Origin: Marinilactibacillus piezotolerans
GTDB taxonomy: Bacteria > Bacillota > Bacilli > Lactobacillales > Carnobacteriaceae_A
Direction of reading: 5' to 3'
Length of the DNA stretch: 37,539 bases
Assembly (NCBI RefSeq): GCF_900114235.1
Contig: NZ_FOSJ01000022.1
Coordinates: 1 to 37,539 of the forward strand
The first letter of the stretch is position 1, and the number at the start of each line of letters is the position of its first letter. Below the pieces are notes generated by a model. It had not been told where the DNA came from, did no database searches, and worked only from the letters and a program-made list of their open reading frames with translations. Below are positions 16,720 to 24,870 of the stretch, piece by piece. The position numbers and the translations under genes are program-made.

Positions 16720-17610
16720 CTATCCTAAAGGTAACCCACCGGTAATACCAGAAATTTCTCCTGTTACATAATTTGACTTTTCAGAAGCTAAATAGACGTA
16801 TTGATGTGCTAGTTCCGCTGGTTGGCCAGCACGTTTAAGGGGTGTTTCTTTACCAAACTCAGGTATAGAATCTTGAGGTTGTCCACCAGTGACTTGTAGA
16901 GCTGTCCAGATTGGACCTGGTGCAATACTGTTCACGCGAATCCCTTTGGGTGCTAGTTGCTTAGCTAAAGCAATTGTAAACCCTCTAATAGCAAATTTAG
17001 TTGATGCATAGTCTAATAAGTTTTCAGAAGGACTGTAACCTTGAATAGAAGAAGTTGTAATAATTGAAGCACCTTCTGATAAATGCGGTAACGCAGCTTG
17101 AATAGTCCAGAACATTGAATAAATATTTGTTTCAAATGTACTCGTTAACTGTTCAGTCGTAATATCTTCAATGTTGCTTGTTGATTGCTGTTTACCAGCT
17201 ACTAAAGCTAAAACATCAAGACCGCCTAATTCAGAAACAGTTTTTTCAACTATTTCTTTAGAAAAGTCTTCGCTTCTTAAATCACCAGGTAGTAAAACAG
17301 CTTTTTGATTTTCAGCTTCAATAAGTTTTTTTACTTCATCTGCATCAGGCTGTTCCTCTGGCAAGTATACAATAGCAACATCTGCACCTTCGCGAGCATA
17401 CGCAATTGCTGCAGCACGGCCAATTCCTGAATCCCCACCAGTTACTAAAATTCTTTTTCCTTTTAACTGATCATTTCCTTTGTAGGTTGCTTCTCCGCAA
17501 TCTGGTACTGGATCCATTTCTTTTTGTAGACCAGGAGGAGACTGTGGTTGTTTAGGGAATTTACCATTGAAATATTCATCTAACGGATTGACATTTTGTT
17601 CATTACTCAT
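16720..17610 (-). CDS. SDR oxidoreductase, general-stress-protein-39-like (YdaD/YhdF group)
   Basis: A 296-residue extended short-chain dehydrogenase. The long N-terminal extension with [19 protein letters not shown] is characteristic of the YdaD/YhdF/GSP39 group. Cofactor motif TGGDSGIG lies at 57-64; catalytic residues are Ser187/188 in ITTSSIQGY and Tyr201-Lys205 in [15 protein letters not shown] and [12 protein letters not shown] follow. The usual NNAG is replaced by LVAGKQQ, which may weaken structural hydrogen bonding but is seen in divergent SDRs. CAAAGGAG precedes the ATG. In bacilli this group is induced by general stress, while its substrate is unknown. Monocistronic. Confidence 0.87.
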   Translation of the reverse strand: MSNEQNVNPLDEYFNGKFPKQPQSPPGLQKEMDPVPDCGEATYKGNDQLKGKRILVTGGDSGIGRAAAIAYAREGADVAIVYLPEEQPDADEVKKLIEAENQKAVLLPGDLRSEDFSKEIVEKTVSELGGLDVLALVAGKQQSTSNIEDITTEQLTSTFETNIYSMFWTIQAALPHLSEGASIITTSSIQGYSPSENLLDYASTKFAIRGFTIALAKQLAPKGIRVNSIAPGPIWTALQVTGGQPQDSIPEFGKETPLKRAGQPAELAHQYVYLASEKSNYVTGEISGITGGLPLG

Positions 17611-17705
17611 TAAAAAATCGCTCCTTTGGTTTAACTTTTGAATATGACAATATATTAGACTACAAATTTATATACCTCAAATAATATGCCTGTATCTCTT
17701 GATAA

Positions 17706-17930
17706 AACAATAAATTAAAAAGCGAAGGAAATTTTGATTGGAGTGAGGAATTTTCAGTTACGGATAAAGAAGTTGACAAAGTCAATGAAGAAGCAGCTGT
17801 AATTATAGAAAATACCAATGATATAAACCAAAAAGATTCAAACTATCTTTATCTTATTATTGCTATATTACTTATTGTAGTAAGTATAATGTTTGTCTAT
17901 ATTTTTAAAATTAAAGTGTTAAAAAAATAA
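17706..17930 (+). pseudogene. C-terminal remnant of a membrane-anchored protein
   Basis: An open frame of 74 codons with no ATG, GTG or TTG near its beginning, bounded upstream by TAA 17703-17705. It encodes an acidic stretch (EEFSVTDKEVDKVNEEAAVI) then a clear single membrane helix (YLYLIIAILLIVVSIMFVYIF) and a short basic tail KIKVLKK, the layout of a C-terminal anchor of a surface protein. A terminator follows at once. It may be the end of a decayed gene; no family can be assigned. Confidence 0.45.
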
Positions 17931-17980
17931 AAGCATCAAAGTGATAAGAGATTATATCTCTTATCATTCTCCATGCTTTT
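17929..17980. terminator. Bidirectional terminator
   Basis: AAAAGCAT pairs with ATGCTTTT and an inner GATAAGAGAT/ATCTCTTATC stem completes a long hairpin. It serves the remnant ORF (+) and the DUF4153 gene (-). Confidence 0.88.
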
Positions 17981-17984
17981 GTTG

Positions 17985-19790
17985 TTAATTATTTAAAGAA
18001 ACAAATACATACATTTTGCCTGAATAAGTCCCATCTGCGTAGGTTACCAAACTTTCTAAAATAATCTTAACTGTTCCACGATCGTTTTCTTTTGTAAAAG
18101 TCAGATCTTCATCAGACATTTGTTGCACTTTTGGAACGTATTCAAAGGTATCATTTAATAAAAATTGTAGATCGAAGTTGATCATTTCTTCATTCTGATC
18201 ATTTAATACATTTACTGTGAATGTTTGATCATCAGATAAGACCTGAAGAACAAAAGCGTTATCGTTGAAGTCAAAGGGTAAATTTTGCTCAGGTATTGAT
18301 TCGTATCCCATATTATTGATAGAAACGTAAACAAATTGAGCAGTTTTTTCAGTATCAACTGAAAAAGTTTCATTCTCATTCAAGCGTACCTCAGCATAGT
18401 TAGCCGTATAGCTTTCGAAATCCGGATTGTCAGATTCACTGAGAAATTTATAATCGTAATTATTGAAACCAAATGTATTTTCAAAATCTTCATAATAAAT
18501 ATCGAAATTATTCGGGAGCCAATCAATTCGATTAACTCCATCAGTGTTATACAAATACTCTATACTATTTGCAATTTTTTCTCTATCAGTCAGGGAAATA
18601 TCTTCATTTTTTATAATGGTATTATCTACTAACATATTATTTTTTCTCAAAACATCTTCTACAAAATTTATCTGAGCGTTTAATCCTACTGTTATGGCGT
18701 CGATGGGAGGTATGATTGAGATAATGGACAGGGAAATGAACAATGCCGGAACATAAACTTCTTTATTTTGGAGAAAACTGTAAATTATACTCGAAATGAT
18801 TGCAAACACACCAAACATAATAACATAGTAGCGACCATGAGTAAGTCCAAACTGATTAATTTTCAATAGAGAAGCTATGGTTTGGAATAAAGATATGACA
18901 AGTAAAATTTCAGGAAAATATTTTCTGAAAATAAAAGTACTTTTATTATCGATTCTTTCGGATAGATAAAAAATGATAAATCCAATTATGATATAGCTTA
19001 CCAGTAAGGGTTCTAGTAGATTGTCATTCCAGAATTGTCCGCTTAAATTCGTAATAATATATAACGTCAAAATGAGTGTATACGCAGCTAGTAAAGGTAT
19101 AATAATATAAGAAACTAGCGCTTCTAGGGTCTTTGGTGTTGTAATAGCCTGTTTATCTTTTTCAGTCAAGACATTTTCATTAATGGGATAAAGCGGAATG
19201 TAAGATAAATAATATAAAGGTGCAAAAAATCCGAAAATAACAACACTAAGATCGATGAAAACTTTGTAATCCACATTATATATCAGAAAGCTAAATGCAC
19301 CGAGAATAGCTATCATACCAACTTCTAGAACAATTGAAAAAAGCATACTAGTAAAAAAAGCTTTAAAAGCAGTAGTGAACGATGTACTGAAAGATAATTT
19401 GCTTTTGATTGAAGGGACCCAAATGTATGCTACCGTCAATGCACTAATTAAGGCACTTGAACGAATATAAATAACAGTGTTAATATCAGTATAATTTTTT
19501 AAAAACAGCCAATAGTATAAAGAAGTAAAGATAATTACAACAATATAAATTCCCAATCTAATCAACCGGCTGTTTCTGAAAAAGCGTTCATAAATCGATT
19601 GTCCAGTAAAAGCGGCAATTCCACCTATCAGCATTGTTAATGTTTCGCTATAATAAATAGTATTGTCTGAATGAATGCTTAATATTGTCAATAATACTAG
19701 TATAAAAAAGCATAATGTAGATAACGGATAACGAAATACGGCCTGCGAAAAGCTAACGAGTCTTGTAGCGCTTCTTTTATAAAAATTCAT
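17985..19790 (-). CDS. DUF4153 polytopic membrane protein
   Basis: A 601-residue protein whose first 370 residues or so contain about eleven hydrophobic helices, followed by a soluble domain of some 220 residues rich in Asp/Asn that would lie outside the membrane (DGVNRIDWLPNNFDIYYEDF... to VSLNN). This is the DUF4153 layout; the family is widespread in Firmicutes and without known function. I chose the ATG at the complement of 19788-19790 (MNFYKRSATRL) because AAGGAG (complement of about 19798-19803) is correctly spaced. A longer frame opens 20 codons earlier without such a site. It is monocistronic. Confidence 0.8.
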   Translation of the reverse strand: MNFYKRSATRLVSFSQAVFRYPLSTLCFFILVLLTILSIHSDNTIYYSETLTMLIGGIAAFTGQSIYERFFRNSRLIRLGIYIVVIIFTSLYYWLFLKNYTDINTVIYIRSSALISALTVAYIWVPSIKSKLSFSTSFTTAFKAFFTSMLFSIVLEVGMIAILGAFSFLIYNVDYKVFIDLSVVIFGFFAPLYYLSYIPLYPINENVLTEKDKQAITTPKTLEALVSYIIIPLLAAYTLILTLYIITNLSGQFWNDNLLEPLLVSYIIIGFIIFYLSERIDNKSTFIFRKYFPEILLVISLFQTIASLLKINQFGLTHGRYYVIMFGVFAIISSIIYSFLQNKEVYVPALFISLSIISIIPPIDAITVGLNAQINFVEDVLRKNNMLVDNTIIKNEDISLTDREKIANSIEYLYNTDGVNRIDWLPNNFDIYYEDFENTFGFNNYDYKFLSESDNPDFESYTANYAEVRLNENETFSVDTEKTAQFVYVSINNMGYESIPEQNLPFDFNDNAFVLQVLSDDQTFTVNVLNDQNEEMINFDLQFLLNDTFEYVPKVQQMSDEDLTFTKENDRGTVKIILESLVTYADGTYSGKMYVFVSLNN

Positions 19791-19993
19791 TAGAAATACT
19801 CCTTTACTTTTATATACTTGTATCATAACTGTTTGGTACTGGTAAGACAAATAAATACATATATCATAAATTATACTTTGAAAAATATTGATAGAAAATC
19901 ACAAGAAAAAAGGTAATTATAAAAAGATATTGCCAAATTCCGTATTATTTAGCAATATATTTCCAGAAATCAAAAATATTAAATAGTTTACTA

Positions 19994-20015
19994 TTTCACA
20001 ACGTATTCGTTGAAA
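19994..20015. promoter_or_regulatory. Inverted repeat over the -35 of gldA
   Basis: TTTCA-C-AACG (19994-20003) and CGTTGAAA (20008-20015) are inverted copies with one bulged base and a four-base centre. The right arm contains the TTGAAA that I read as the -35, so a bound protein would block RNA polymerase. The regulator is unknown. Confidence 0.45.
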
Positions 20016-20039
20016 TGATTAAAGTACTTTTGTTATTAT
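20010..20039 (+). promoter_or_regulatory. Candidate promoter of gldA
   Basis: TTGAAA (20010-20015), 18 bases, TATTAT (20034-20039), with the gldA ATG 39 bases further on. Confidence 0.5.
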
Positions 20040-20077
20040 TTAGGTGATAAAAGACATAATTTGAAAGGGGAAGCATC

Positions 20078-21166
20078 ATGAGAAAATTTATCTTTCGTTC
20101 GCCTAGTCGGTATATTCAAGGAGCTGGTGTAATCAATGATCTAGCAAAAGAGACAGAAATGATTGGTCAAAGCCCCTTGTTAATAGCAGATGAAGTTGTT
20201 TGGAGAATTACTCAAGAATCAATTGACAGCAGTTTTTTAAATTCAAAATCGGATTATCATTATGAACAGTTTAATGGAGAAGCTTCGAGAAAAGAAATTG
20301 ATCGTTTAGCGAATGCAGGAAAAGAAAAACATGCTGATTTGGTAATTGGTGTAGGGGGAGGAAAAACACTGGATACGGCAAAAACAATTGCAGATGAATT
20401 GAATATACCGGTTGTAATAGTTCCTACTACAGCTTCGACTGATGCACCAACGAGTGCTTTATCAGTTATCTATTCAGATAATGGTGTATTTGAAGGATAC
20501 AAGTTTTATGACAAAAACCCAGAATTAGTACTCATAGATTCTCAAGTTGTCATTAATGCCCCTATTCGTTTGTTTGCATCTGGAATTTGCGATGCAATGG
20601 CAACACTGGTTGAAGTAAAAGCTACGATTAGAAGCAATGGAAATGCGATGGCTGGGGGCAAACCAACATTAGCAGCACAAGCAATTGCTGAGATGGCCGA
20701 AAAAACTCTATTTAAACATAGAATCGGAGCGTATAAATCAGCTAAAGAAGGAATTGTAACTCCTGAAGTCGAAGCGATTGTTGAGGCAAATACTTTGCTT
20801 TCAGGATTGGGATTTGAAAATGGGGGATTAGCTGGTGCACATGCAATTCACAATGGATTTACTGCGCTTCAAGGTGAAATCCATAAATTAACTCATGGAG
20901 AAAAAGTTGCTTATGGAACACTTGTACAGTTAGTACTGGAAGGTAAACCAGAAAAGGAAATAACAAAATACGTTGATTTCTATAATTCTATCAATATGCC
21001 GACAACACTTAAATCTATGCACCTTGAGAATGTTTCTTATGAGGATTTACTTGAAGTTGGTAAATTAGCAACTGCTGAAGGTGAAACAATGGAAAATTTA
21101 GATCGGGAAATCACCTCTGAACAAGTAGCAAATGCAATATTAGCGGTCGATGCTCTAAGTAAATAA
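20078..21166 (+). CDS. gldA: Glycerol dehydrogenase
   Basis: NAD-dependent, metal-containing dehydrogenase interconverting glycerol and dihydroxyacetone. The 362-residue protein has family-typical length and features: opening RKFIFRSPSRYIQGAGVI, NAD site VIGVGGGKTLDTAKTIAD, PTTASTDAPTSALSVIY, and metal ligands Asp in GICDAMATL, His in GAHAIHNGF and His in LTHGEKVAYG. GAAAGGGGA precedes the ATG. It stands as a single gene; no dihydroxyacetone kinase is nearby. Its stop codon is followed in the same reading frame by the PRD fragment at 21179-21391, an odd arrangement treated separately. Confidence 0.93.
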   Translation: MRKFIFRSPSRYIQGAGVINDLAKETEMIGQSPLLIADEVVWRITQESIDSSFLNSKSDYHYEQFNGEASRKEIDRLANAGKEKHADLVIGVGGGKTLDTAKTIADELNIPVVIVPTTASTDAPTSALSVIYSDNGVFEGYKFYDKNPELVLIDSQVVINAPIRLFASGICDAMATLVEVKATIRSNGNAMAGGKPTLAAQAIAEMAEKTLFKHRIGAYKSAKEGIVTPEVEAIVEANTLLSGLGFENGGLAGAHAIHNGFTALQGEIHKLTHGEKVAYGTLVQLVLEGKPEKEITKYVDFYNSINMPTTLKSMHLENVSYEDLLEVGKLATAEGETMENLDREITSEQVANAILAVDALSK

Positions 21167-21178
21167 GAATATCATTTT

Positions 21179-21391
21179 GTGGAAAGATATCTATCTGATA
21201 AGCTAATGGAAGAAAAAGATGAGGAATTATTCGAACAAATTTCAACTCTTTATCCTGAAGCAATGAATATTGTATTTAAGATTAAGGAGTACATGCAAGA
21301 GGTTCATCATAAACCTGTTCCCAAAGATGAATTGACCTATCTGGCTGTACACATCAATCGTCAATTAAAATATTCAGAATTAAATAAGTAA
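21179..21391 (+). CDS. Isolated half of a PRD (PTS regulation domain), probable remnant
   Basis: A 70-residue frame beginning GTG 21179. Its core LYPEAMNIVFKIKEYMQEVHHK then PKDELTYLAVHINRQLKY matches the second half of a PRD as in LicT/BglG antiterminators (YPEA....KI..Y, ...DE..YL..HI.R). RNA-binding and first-PRD parts are absent. It lies 12 bases after gldA, in the same frame as gldA, and has no ribosome-binding site of its own, so independent translation is doubtful. A perfect terminator follows. Most likely it is what remains of an antiterminator gene after a rearrangement brought gldA in front; a functional mini-PRD is the less likely alternative. Confidence 0.6.
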   Translation: MERYLSDKLMEEKDEELFEQISTLYPEAMNIVFKIKEYMQEVHHKPVPKDELTYLAVHINRQLKYSELNK

Positions 21392-21397
21392 AAGATT

Positions 21398-21442
21398 AAG
21401 CAGTATAGTGATTTTTTAATTAAATCACTATACTGCTTTTTA
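21398..21442 (+). terminator. Terminator after gldA/PRD fragment
   Basis: AAGCAGTATAGTGATTT pairs perfectly with AAATCACTATACTGCTT and is followed by a T run. Confidence 0.93.
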
Positions 21443-21737
21443 ATGAAAGATCCTATATAGATTATAATCTGAGTATACTATATTTATGTTCATTAATTCA
21501 CCTTATATTAACCGGATTAACATACTTTATATCTCTACATTCTGCAAACAATAAGGATCAATCATTTATCAAAATAATAAGAGCTATAAGAGTCATCACC
21601 TAATAACATTTTAACGTAACCACCTTTGATTTATTCAAAGGTAGCTAGTGGCATTTACAATATAATACCCATATTTGATAAAAAATTCACAAAGTTAATA
21701 ATATGGTAAAGTCCAAAAGTGTACATTCCTATGCGCA

Positions 21738-21743
21738 TATAAT
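21738..21743 (+). promoter_or_regulatory. -10 box of the polyol operon promoter, without a recognisable -35
   Basis: Perfect TATAAT. At 17-18 bases upstream the sequence reads CAAAAG/AAAAGT, nothing like TTGACA, which is what an activator-dependent promoter looks like. The downstream gene encodes a PRD regulator of the activator type. Confidence 0.5.
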
Positions 21744-21747
21744 GGGA

Positions 21748-21776
21748 TGAAAGCGTATTTATTTTATTCGTTTTCA
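21748..21776. promoter_or_regulatory. Inverted repeat with cre-like halves at the transcription start
   Basis: TGAAAGCG (21748-21755) and CGTTTTCA (21769-21776) are inverted with 7 of 8 bases matching. Each arm resembles the first half of a CcpA cre box (TGAAANCG), but the full 14-base consensus is not met at either. The position at about +5 to +33 suits catabolite repression. Tentative. Confidence 0.4.
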
Positions 21777-21803
21777 CAATTACAATATAGTCAGGAGGCA
21801 GGA

Positions 21804-21868
21804 ACCAAACGATCCATTTGAAGTGAGAGTTTGGTCATAGAAGAAATGTCTAATAGTTTTTGCCAAAC
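21804..21868 (+). promoter_or_regulatory. Leader RNA with alternative pairings
   Basis: ACCAAAC (21804-21810) pairs with GTTTGGT (21829-21835), and the GTTTGG of that segment can instead pair with CCAAAC (21863-21868). The two hairpins exclude each other, and the second brings structure towards the regulator's ribosome-binding site. No T-rich terminator is present, so any control would more likely act on translation or RNA stability. Confidence 0.3.
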
Positions 21869-21931
21869 ATGTCGATGAAATTTATAAATTACTATATTTC
21901 TTTCAATATACTAGAAATGGAGGTGAAGCAC

Positions 21932-24025
21932 ATGTATCTTGATGAAAGAAGCAAGAAACTACTGATTGAAATAGTAAAAAAGCCTAACATGACTAACAAA
22001 AAACTTCAATTAGATCATAAGCTTACGAGAAGACAAGTCAATTACAGTCTAAATAAAGTAAATGAATGGCTTGAAAATCAAGGTTTCAAACCATTAGAAA
22101 AAATAAATGGATATTACAGAGTAGATAATAATATTGGAGAACTTCTTGAAATTGAAAAAGAAGATCATGAAATATATATTCCCTCTCCCAAGGAAAGAAA
22201 GTATTTACTCATCATATATATATTAACAAGAGATGAAGCACTGTCATTGAATCATTTCATAGTGGAAATGAATGTCAGCAAAAATACAGTCCTCCAAGAT
22301 TTAAAAGAAGTAAATAAAACACTAGATTCATTTAACTTGAGCATACAGTATACACGTTCAGACGGCTATTATACGGTGGGGGATGAATGGGACAAACGCT
22401 CCCTTATGTTAGATGCAATATACAGAATTGTTCATATGCATGGAGGAGAATATTACCTTAGAAGCCTAATGGGCATCAGTCAAGAAGAAGTAAGTGAGAT
22501 TCGTTTTAGACTAAATATTATTGAACAGGAATTGAATATATCTTTTGCGGATACAGAAATGGATACTTTACCCTATTCATTCTATGGACTCTTTAAAAGA
22601 ATGATGCAAGGAAAATATATTAACACAGAGTTTTTTATTGATAATCATGAATTATCAGATACAAGAGAATTTGAAGCCGTAAAAGTACTGATAGAAGGAA
22701 AAGGAACGATTTCTGAAGAAGAAAGACTTTATCTGGCTTTACAGCTATTAACGTCAAATACTATCAAAAAAACGCATTTAAAGGTTGAAGAATTACCAAA
22801 GTTGAAATATTCATTACAAAAAACACTAGAAGAATTTGAAAGAAAAGCTGTAATTAATCTAGTTGACAGGGAAACCTTGGTTGATAAATTATTTCTTCAT
22901 TTCAAACCAGCATATTATCGAATTAAGTATAAACTGACAACAGATTATCGACCTTTAGAAAAAGTAAGTGAAGAATTCAAAATGCTGCATTATTTTGTTA
23001 AAGAATCTTTAGATCCGTTGAAAGTATTTCTTAAAAGTGAATTACCTGAGAGTGAAATAATGTTTATCACACTATTTGTAGTAGGACATATTCTAGAGCA
23101 TAACGAACAGAATAATTTCGGGGCAAAGAAAAAAGCTATTGTAGTCTGCCCAAATGGACTCTCAATTTCAAAATTAATGAAGCACAACTTGCAGTCCTTG
23201 TTTCCGGAAATATACTTTTATCCAACCATGTCGGTTAGAGAATTTAAGAAAACAGATTTGCCTTATGATATTGTATTTTCAGCTAGACCAATAACTGCGC
23301 CATCTGACAAAAAAATATTTGTTGTAAACCAGATGATGGAAGACTCTGAACGAAATGAATTACGCAAAATCGTTATGAAATCCGTTTTTCGTCGTGAGGA
23401 TAATCATATAAATATTTCTCAGCTAATGGAAATAATCAGCGAATATACTGAAGTGATTGATGAACAGCAGTTAATAAGAAGTTTAAAAGGTGTCATCCAG
23501 GAAGACAATAAATTTATGAGTAGCGAATCTGATAAAAAAGAAGTTATTCACTTACCCGAACTGATAACGACATCAATGATTCGAATAGTTGATAAAGTTT
23601 CTGATTGGCAAGAAGCGATGAAAGTAGCAGCACAGCCTTTACTAGAAACAGGGAAAATATCTTCACAATATCTGAAAGCGCTTAATAATCAATACCCTGT
23701 AGTAAGTGAACATATTGTTTTACAAAGAAATATTGCTATACCGCATGCTGAAAGTGAAAAAGGTGTTAAAGAGCTTGGAATGAGTATGTTATTTATAAAA
23801 GAAGGGATTCCTAACTTTGATGGATCCGATCTTCATTTCATTGTAGTTATAGCAGCGACTGATAGAAAATCCCATTTCACAGCATTAATGGAACTTATGA
23901 AACTTGCAGGAAACGATGCGTTATTAAAAGAATTATCTAAAAGTGGAAATGAAGATGAGATATATCAAGTTATCTTAAAATCAATTAAAGAAAAAGATCC
24001 ATTATATAAATCATTAAGAAGTTAG
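21932..24025 (+). CDS. PRD-containing transcriptional regulator with EIIB- and EIIA-like domains
   Basis: Likely activator of the polyol operon, controlled by PTS phosphorylation. The 697 residues read in order: N-terminal helix-turn-helix (LLIEIVKKPNMTNKKLQLDH) and a second HTH (about 80-140), PRD1 (about 165-275), PRD2 (about 280-390, with LFLHFKPAYYRIKY), a galactitol-type EIIB-like domain with CPNG (Cys406), and a fructose/mannitol-type EIIA domain with IPHAE (His605 the expected phosphorylation site). This is the MtlR/LicR architecture, DNA-binding rather than RNA-binding. I chose ATG 21932 because AATGGAGGTG lies 6-9 bases before it; an earlier in-frame start at 21860 lacks a site. It is first in the operon; EIIA follows after 11 bases. 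Confidence 0.88.
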   Translation: MYLDERSKKLLIEIVKKPNMTNKKLQLDHKLTRRQVNYSLNKVNEWLENQGFKPLEKINGYYRVDNNIGELLEIEKEDHEIYIPSPKERKYLLIIYILTRDEALSLNHFIVEMNVSKNTVLQDLKEVNKTLDSFNLSIQYTRSDGYYTVGDEWDKRSLMLDAIYRIVHMHGGEYYLRSLMGISQEEVSEIRFRLNIIEQELNISFADTEMDTLPYSFYGLFKRMMQGKYINTEFFIDNHELSDTREFEAVKVLIEGKGTISEEERLYLALQLLTSNTIKKTHLKVEELPKLKYSLQKTLEEFERKAVINLVDRETLVDKLFLHFKPAYYRIKYKLTTDYRPLEKVSEEFKMLHYFVKESLDPLKVFLKSELPESEIMFITLFVVGHILEHNEQNNFGAKKKAIVVCPNGLSISKLMKHNLQSLFPEIYFYPTMSVREFKKTDLPYDIVFSARPITAPSDKKIFVVNQMMEDSERNELRKIVMKSVFRREDNHINISQLMEIISEYTEVIDEQQLIRSLKGVIQEDNKFMSSESDKKEVIHLPELITTSMIRIVDKVSDWQEAMKVAAQPLLETGKISSQYLKALNNQYPVVSEHIVLQRNIAIPHAESEKGVKELGMSMLFIKEGIPNFDGSDLHFIVVIAATDRKSHFTALMELMKLAGNDALLKELSKSGNEDEIYQVILKSIKEKDPLYKSLRS

Positions 24026-24036
24026 GAGAAAGCAAT

Positions 24037-24513
24037 ATGAATATTGAAGAATTCTTATCAGAAGATTTTATTTGGTTAAATGAACCAGTAAAGTCACAAC
24101 TAGATGTTTTTGAAAAAGTTTTCACGAAATGTCAAGATAAGGGATTTGTCAGTGAAGAGTTTTTAGAAAAAATAAAAGAAAGAGAAAAAGTTTTTCCAAC
24201 TGGACTGCAGCTAGATGGATATGGCGTTGCAATTCCACACACAGATCCTGAATGTGTGAACAAACAGTTTATAGCAGTTTTCACTCCAGAAGAAGATGTC
24301 TCATTTAAAAGAATGGATGATTCTACTGCAGAAGTTAAGGTTAAAATTATTTTTGTTCTGGGGTTAAATCAACCGCATAGTCAATTAGCTATGCTCCAGG
24401 AACTAATGGTCTTACTCCAAGATAAAGAAGCAGTCGAAAATCTTAGAAACACAACAGATAAAAAGCAAATGATTGAATATCTTTCAGATCTATCAAAACA
24501 AAAACAAAGATGA
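24037..24513 (+). CDS. gatA: PTS EIIA component, galactitol family
   Basis: Cytoplasmic phosphocarrier that takes phosphate from HPr and passes it to EIIB. The 158-residue protein has the fructose/mannitol-superfamily EIIA fold with GYGVAIPHTDPECV, His68 being the phosphorylated residue, and a C-terminal QLAMLQELMVLLQDKEAVENL helix as in family members. AGGAGA precedes the ATG. It sits 11 bases after the regulator and 14 before EIIB. The gat name follows the transporter family; the operon context points to a pentitol as substrate (inference). Confidence 0.88.
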   Translation: MNIEEFLSEDFIWLNEPVKSQLDVFEKVFTKCQDKGFVSEEFLEKIKEREKVFPTGLQLDGYGVAIPHTDPECVNKQFIAVFTPEEDVSFKRMDDSTAEVKVKIIFVLGLNQPHSQLAMLQELMVLLQDKEAVENLRNTTDKKQMIEYLSDLSKQKQR

Positions 24514-24527
24514 AAAGGGGAGAAATA

Positions 24528-24812
24528 ATGAATACAAAGAAAAAAGTTTTAGTGGCATGTGGTACTGGTATTGCAACATCTACAGTAGTTGTAGAACGGG
24601 TAGAACGTTTGATCAAAGAAAATGGAATCAATGCAGAAGTTGAACAAATTAAAATTTCAGAAGCAAAAGGAAAGCAAGAAGGCGCGGATCTAATTGTCTC
24701 TACAACTATGTTACCGACTACCTATAATATTCCAACAATCATTGCTACTGGATATATTTCAGGAATTAATGCAGAACAACTAGATGAAAAAATTCTTTCC
24801 GAACTTCGTTGA
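24528..24812 (+). CDS. gatB: PTS EIIB component, galactitol family
   Basis: Small cytoplasmic EIIB of 94 residues that transfers phosphate to the sugar bound by EIIC. The P-loop is KVLVACGTGIATSTVV with the phosphorylated Cys11. TTMLPTTYNIP and GYISGINAEQLDEKIL are family-typical. I chose ATG 24528, which has AAGGGGAGA in front, rather than the earlier in-frame start at 24510 that overlaps the EIIA stop. Confidence 0.9.
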   Translation: MNTKKKVLVACGTGIATSTVVVERVERLIKENGINAEVEQIKISEAKGKQEGADLIVSTTMLPTTYNIPTIIATGYISGINAEQLDEKILSELR

Positions 24813-24870
24813 TATAGTTTCAAAAGTAAATTAAAAAATTAAATAATATAAAAATAGAGGAGTTGCAGAA

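Larger units (their letters stand above)
21443..21931. other. 489-base intergenic region before the polyol operon
   Basis: No ORF of note. It holds an 8-bp hairpin (ACCTTTGA 21622-21629 / TCAAAGGT 21635-21642, without a T run), a promoter with perfect -10 at 21738, a TGAAA-CG inverted repeat at 21748-21776, and a leader with three complementary segments (21804, 21829, 21863). These are listed separately where supported. Confidence 0.6.

Noticed and set aside
21606-21655. ACCTTTGA/TCAAAGGT hairpin as terminator or riboswitch
   Set aside because: There is no T run, and it lies upstream of the promoter at 21738. No known riboswitch core is recognisable.
21932-24025. Regulator as an RNA-binding antiterminator of the LicT/BglG type
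   Set aside because: The N-terminus is helix-turn-helix, not the CAT RNA-binding domain, and EIIB- and EIIA-like domains follow the PRDs. The leader also has no antiterminator-terminator pair.
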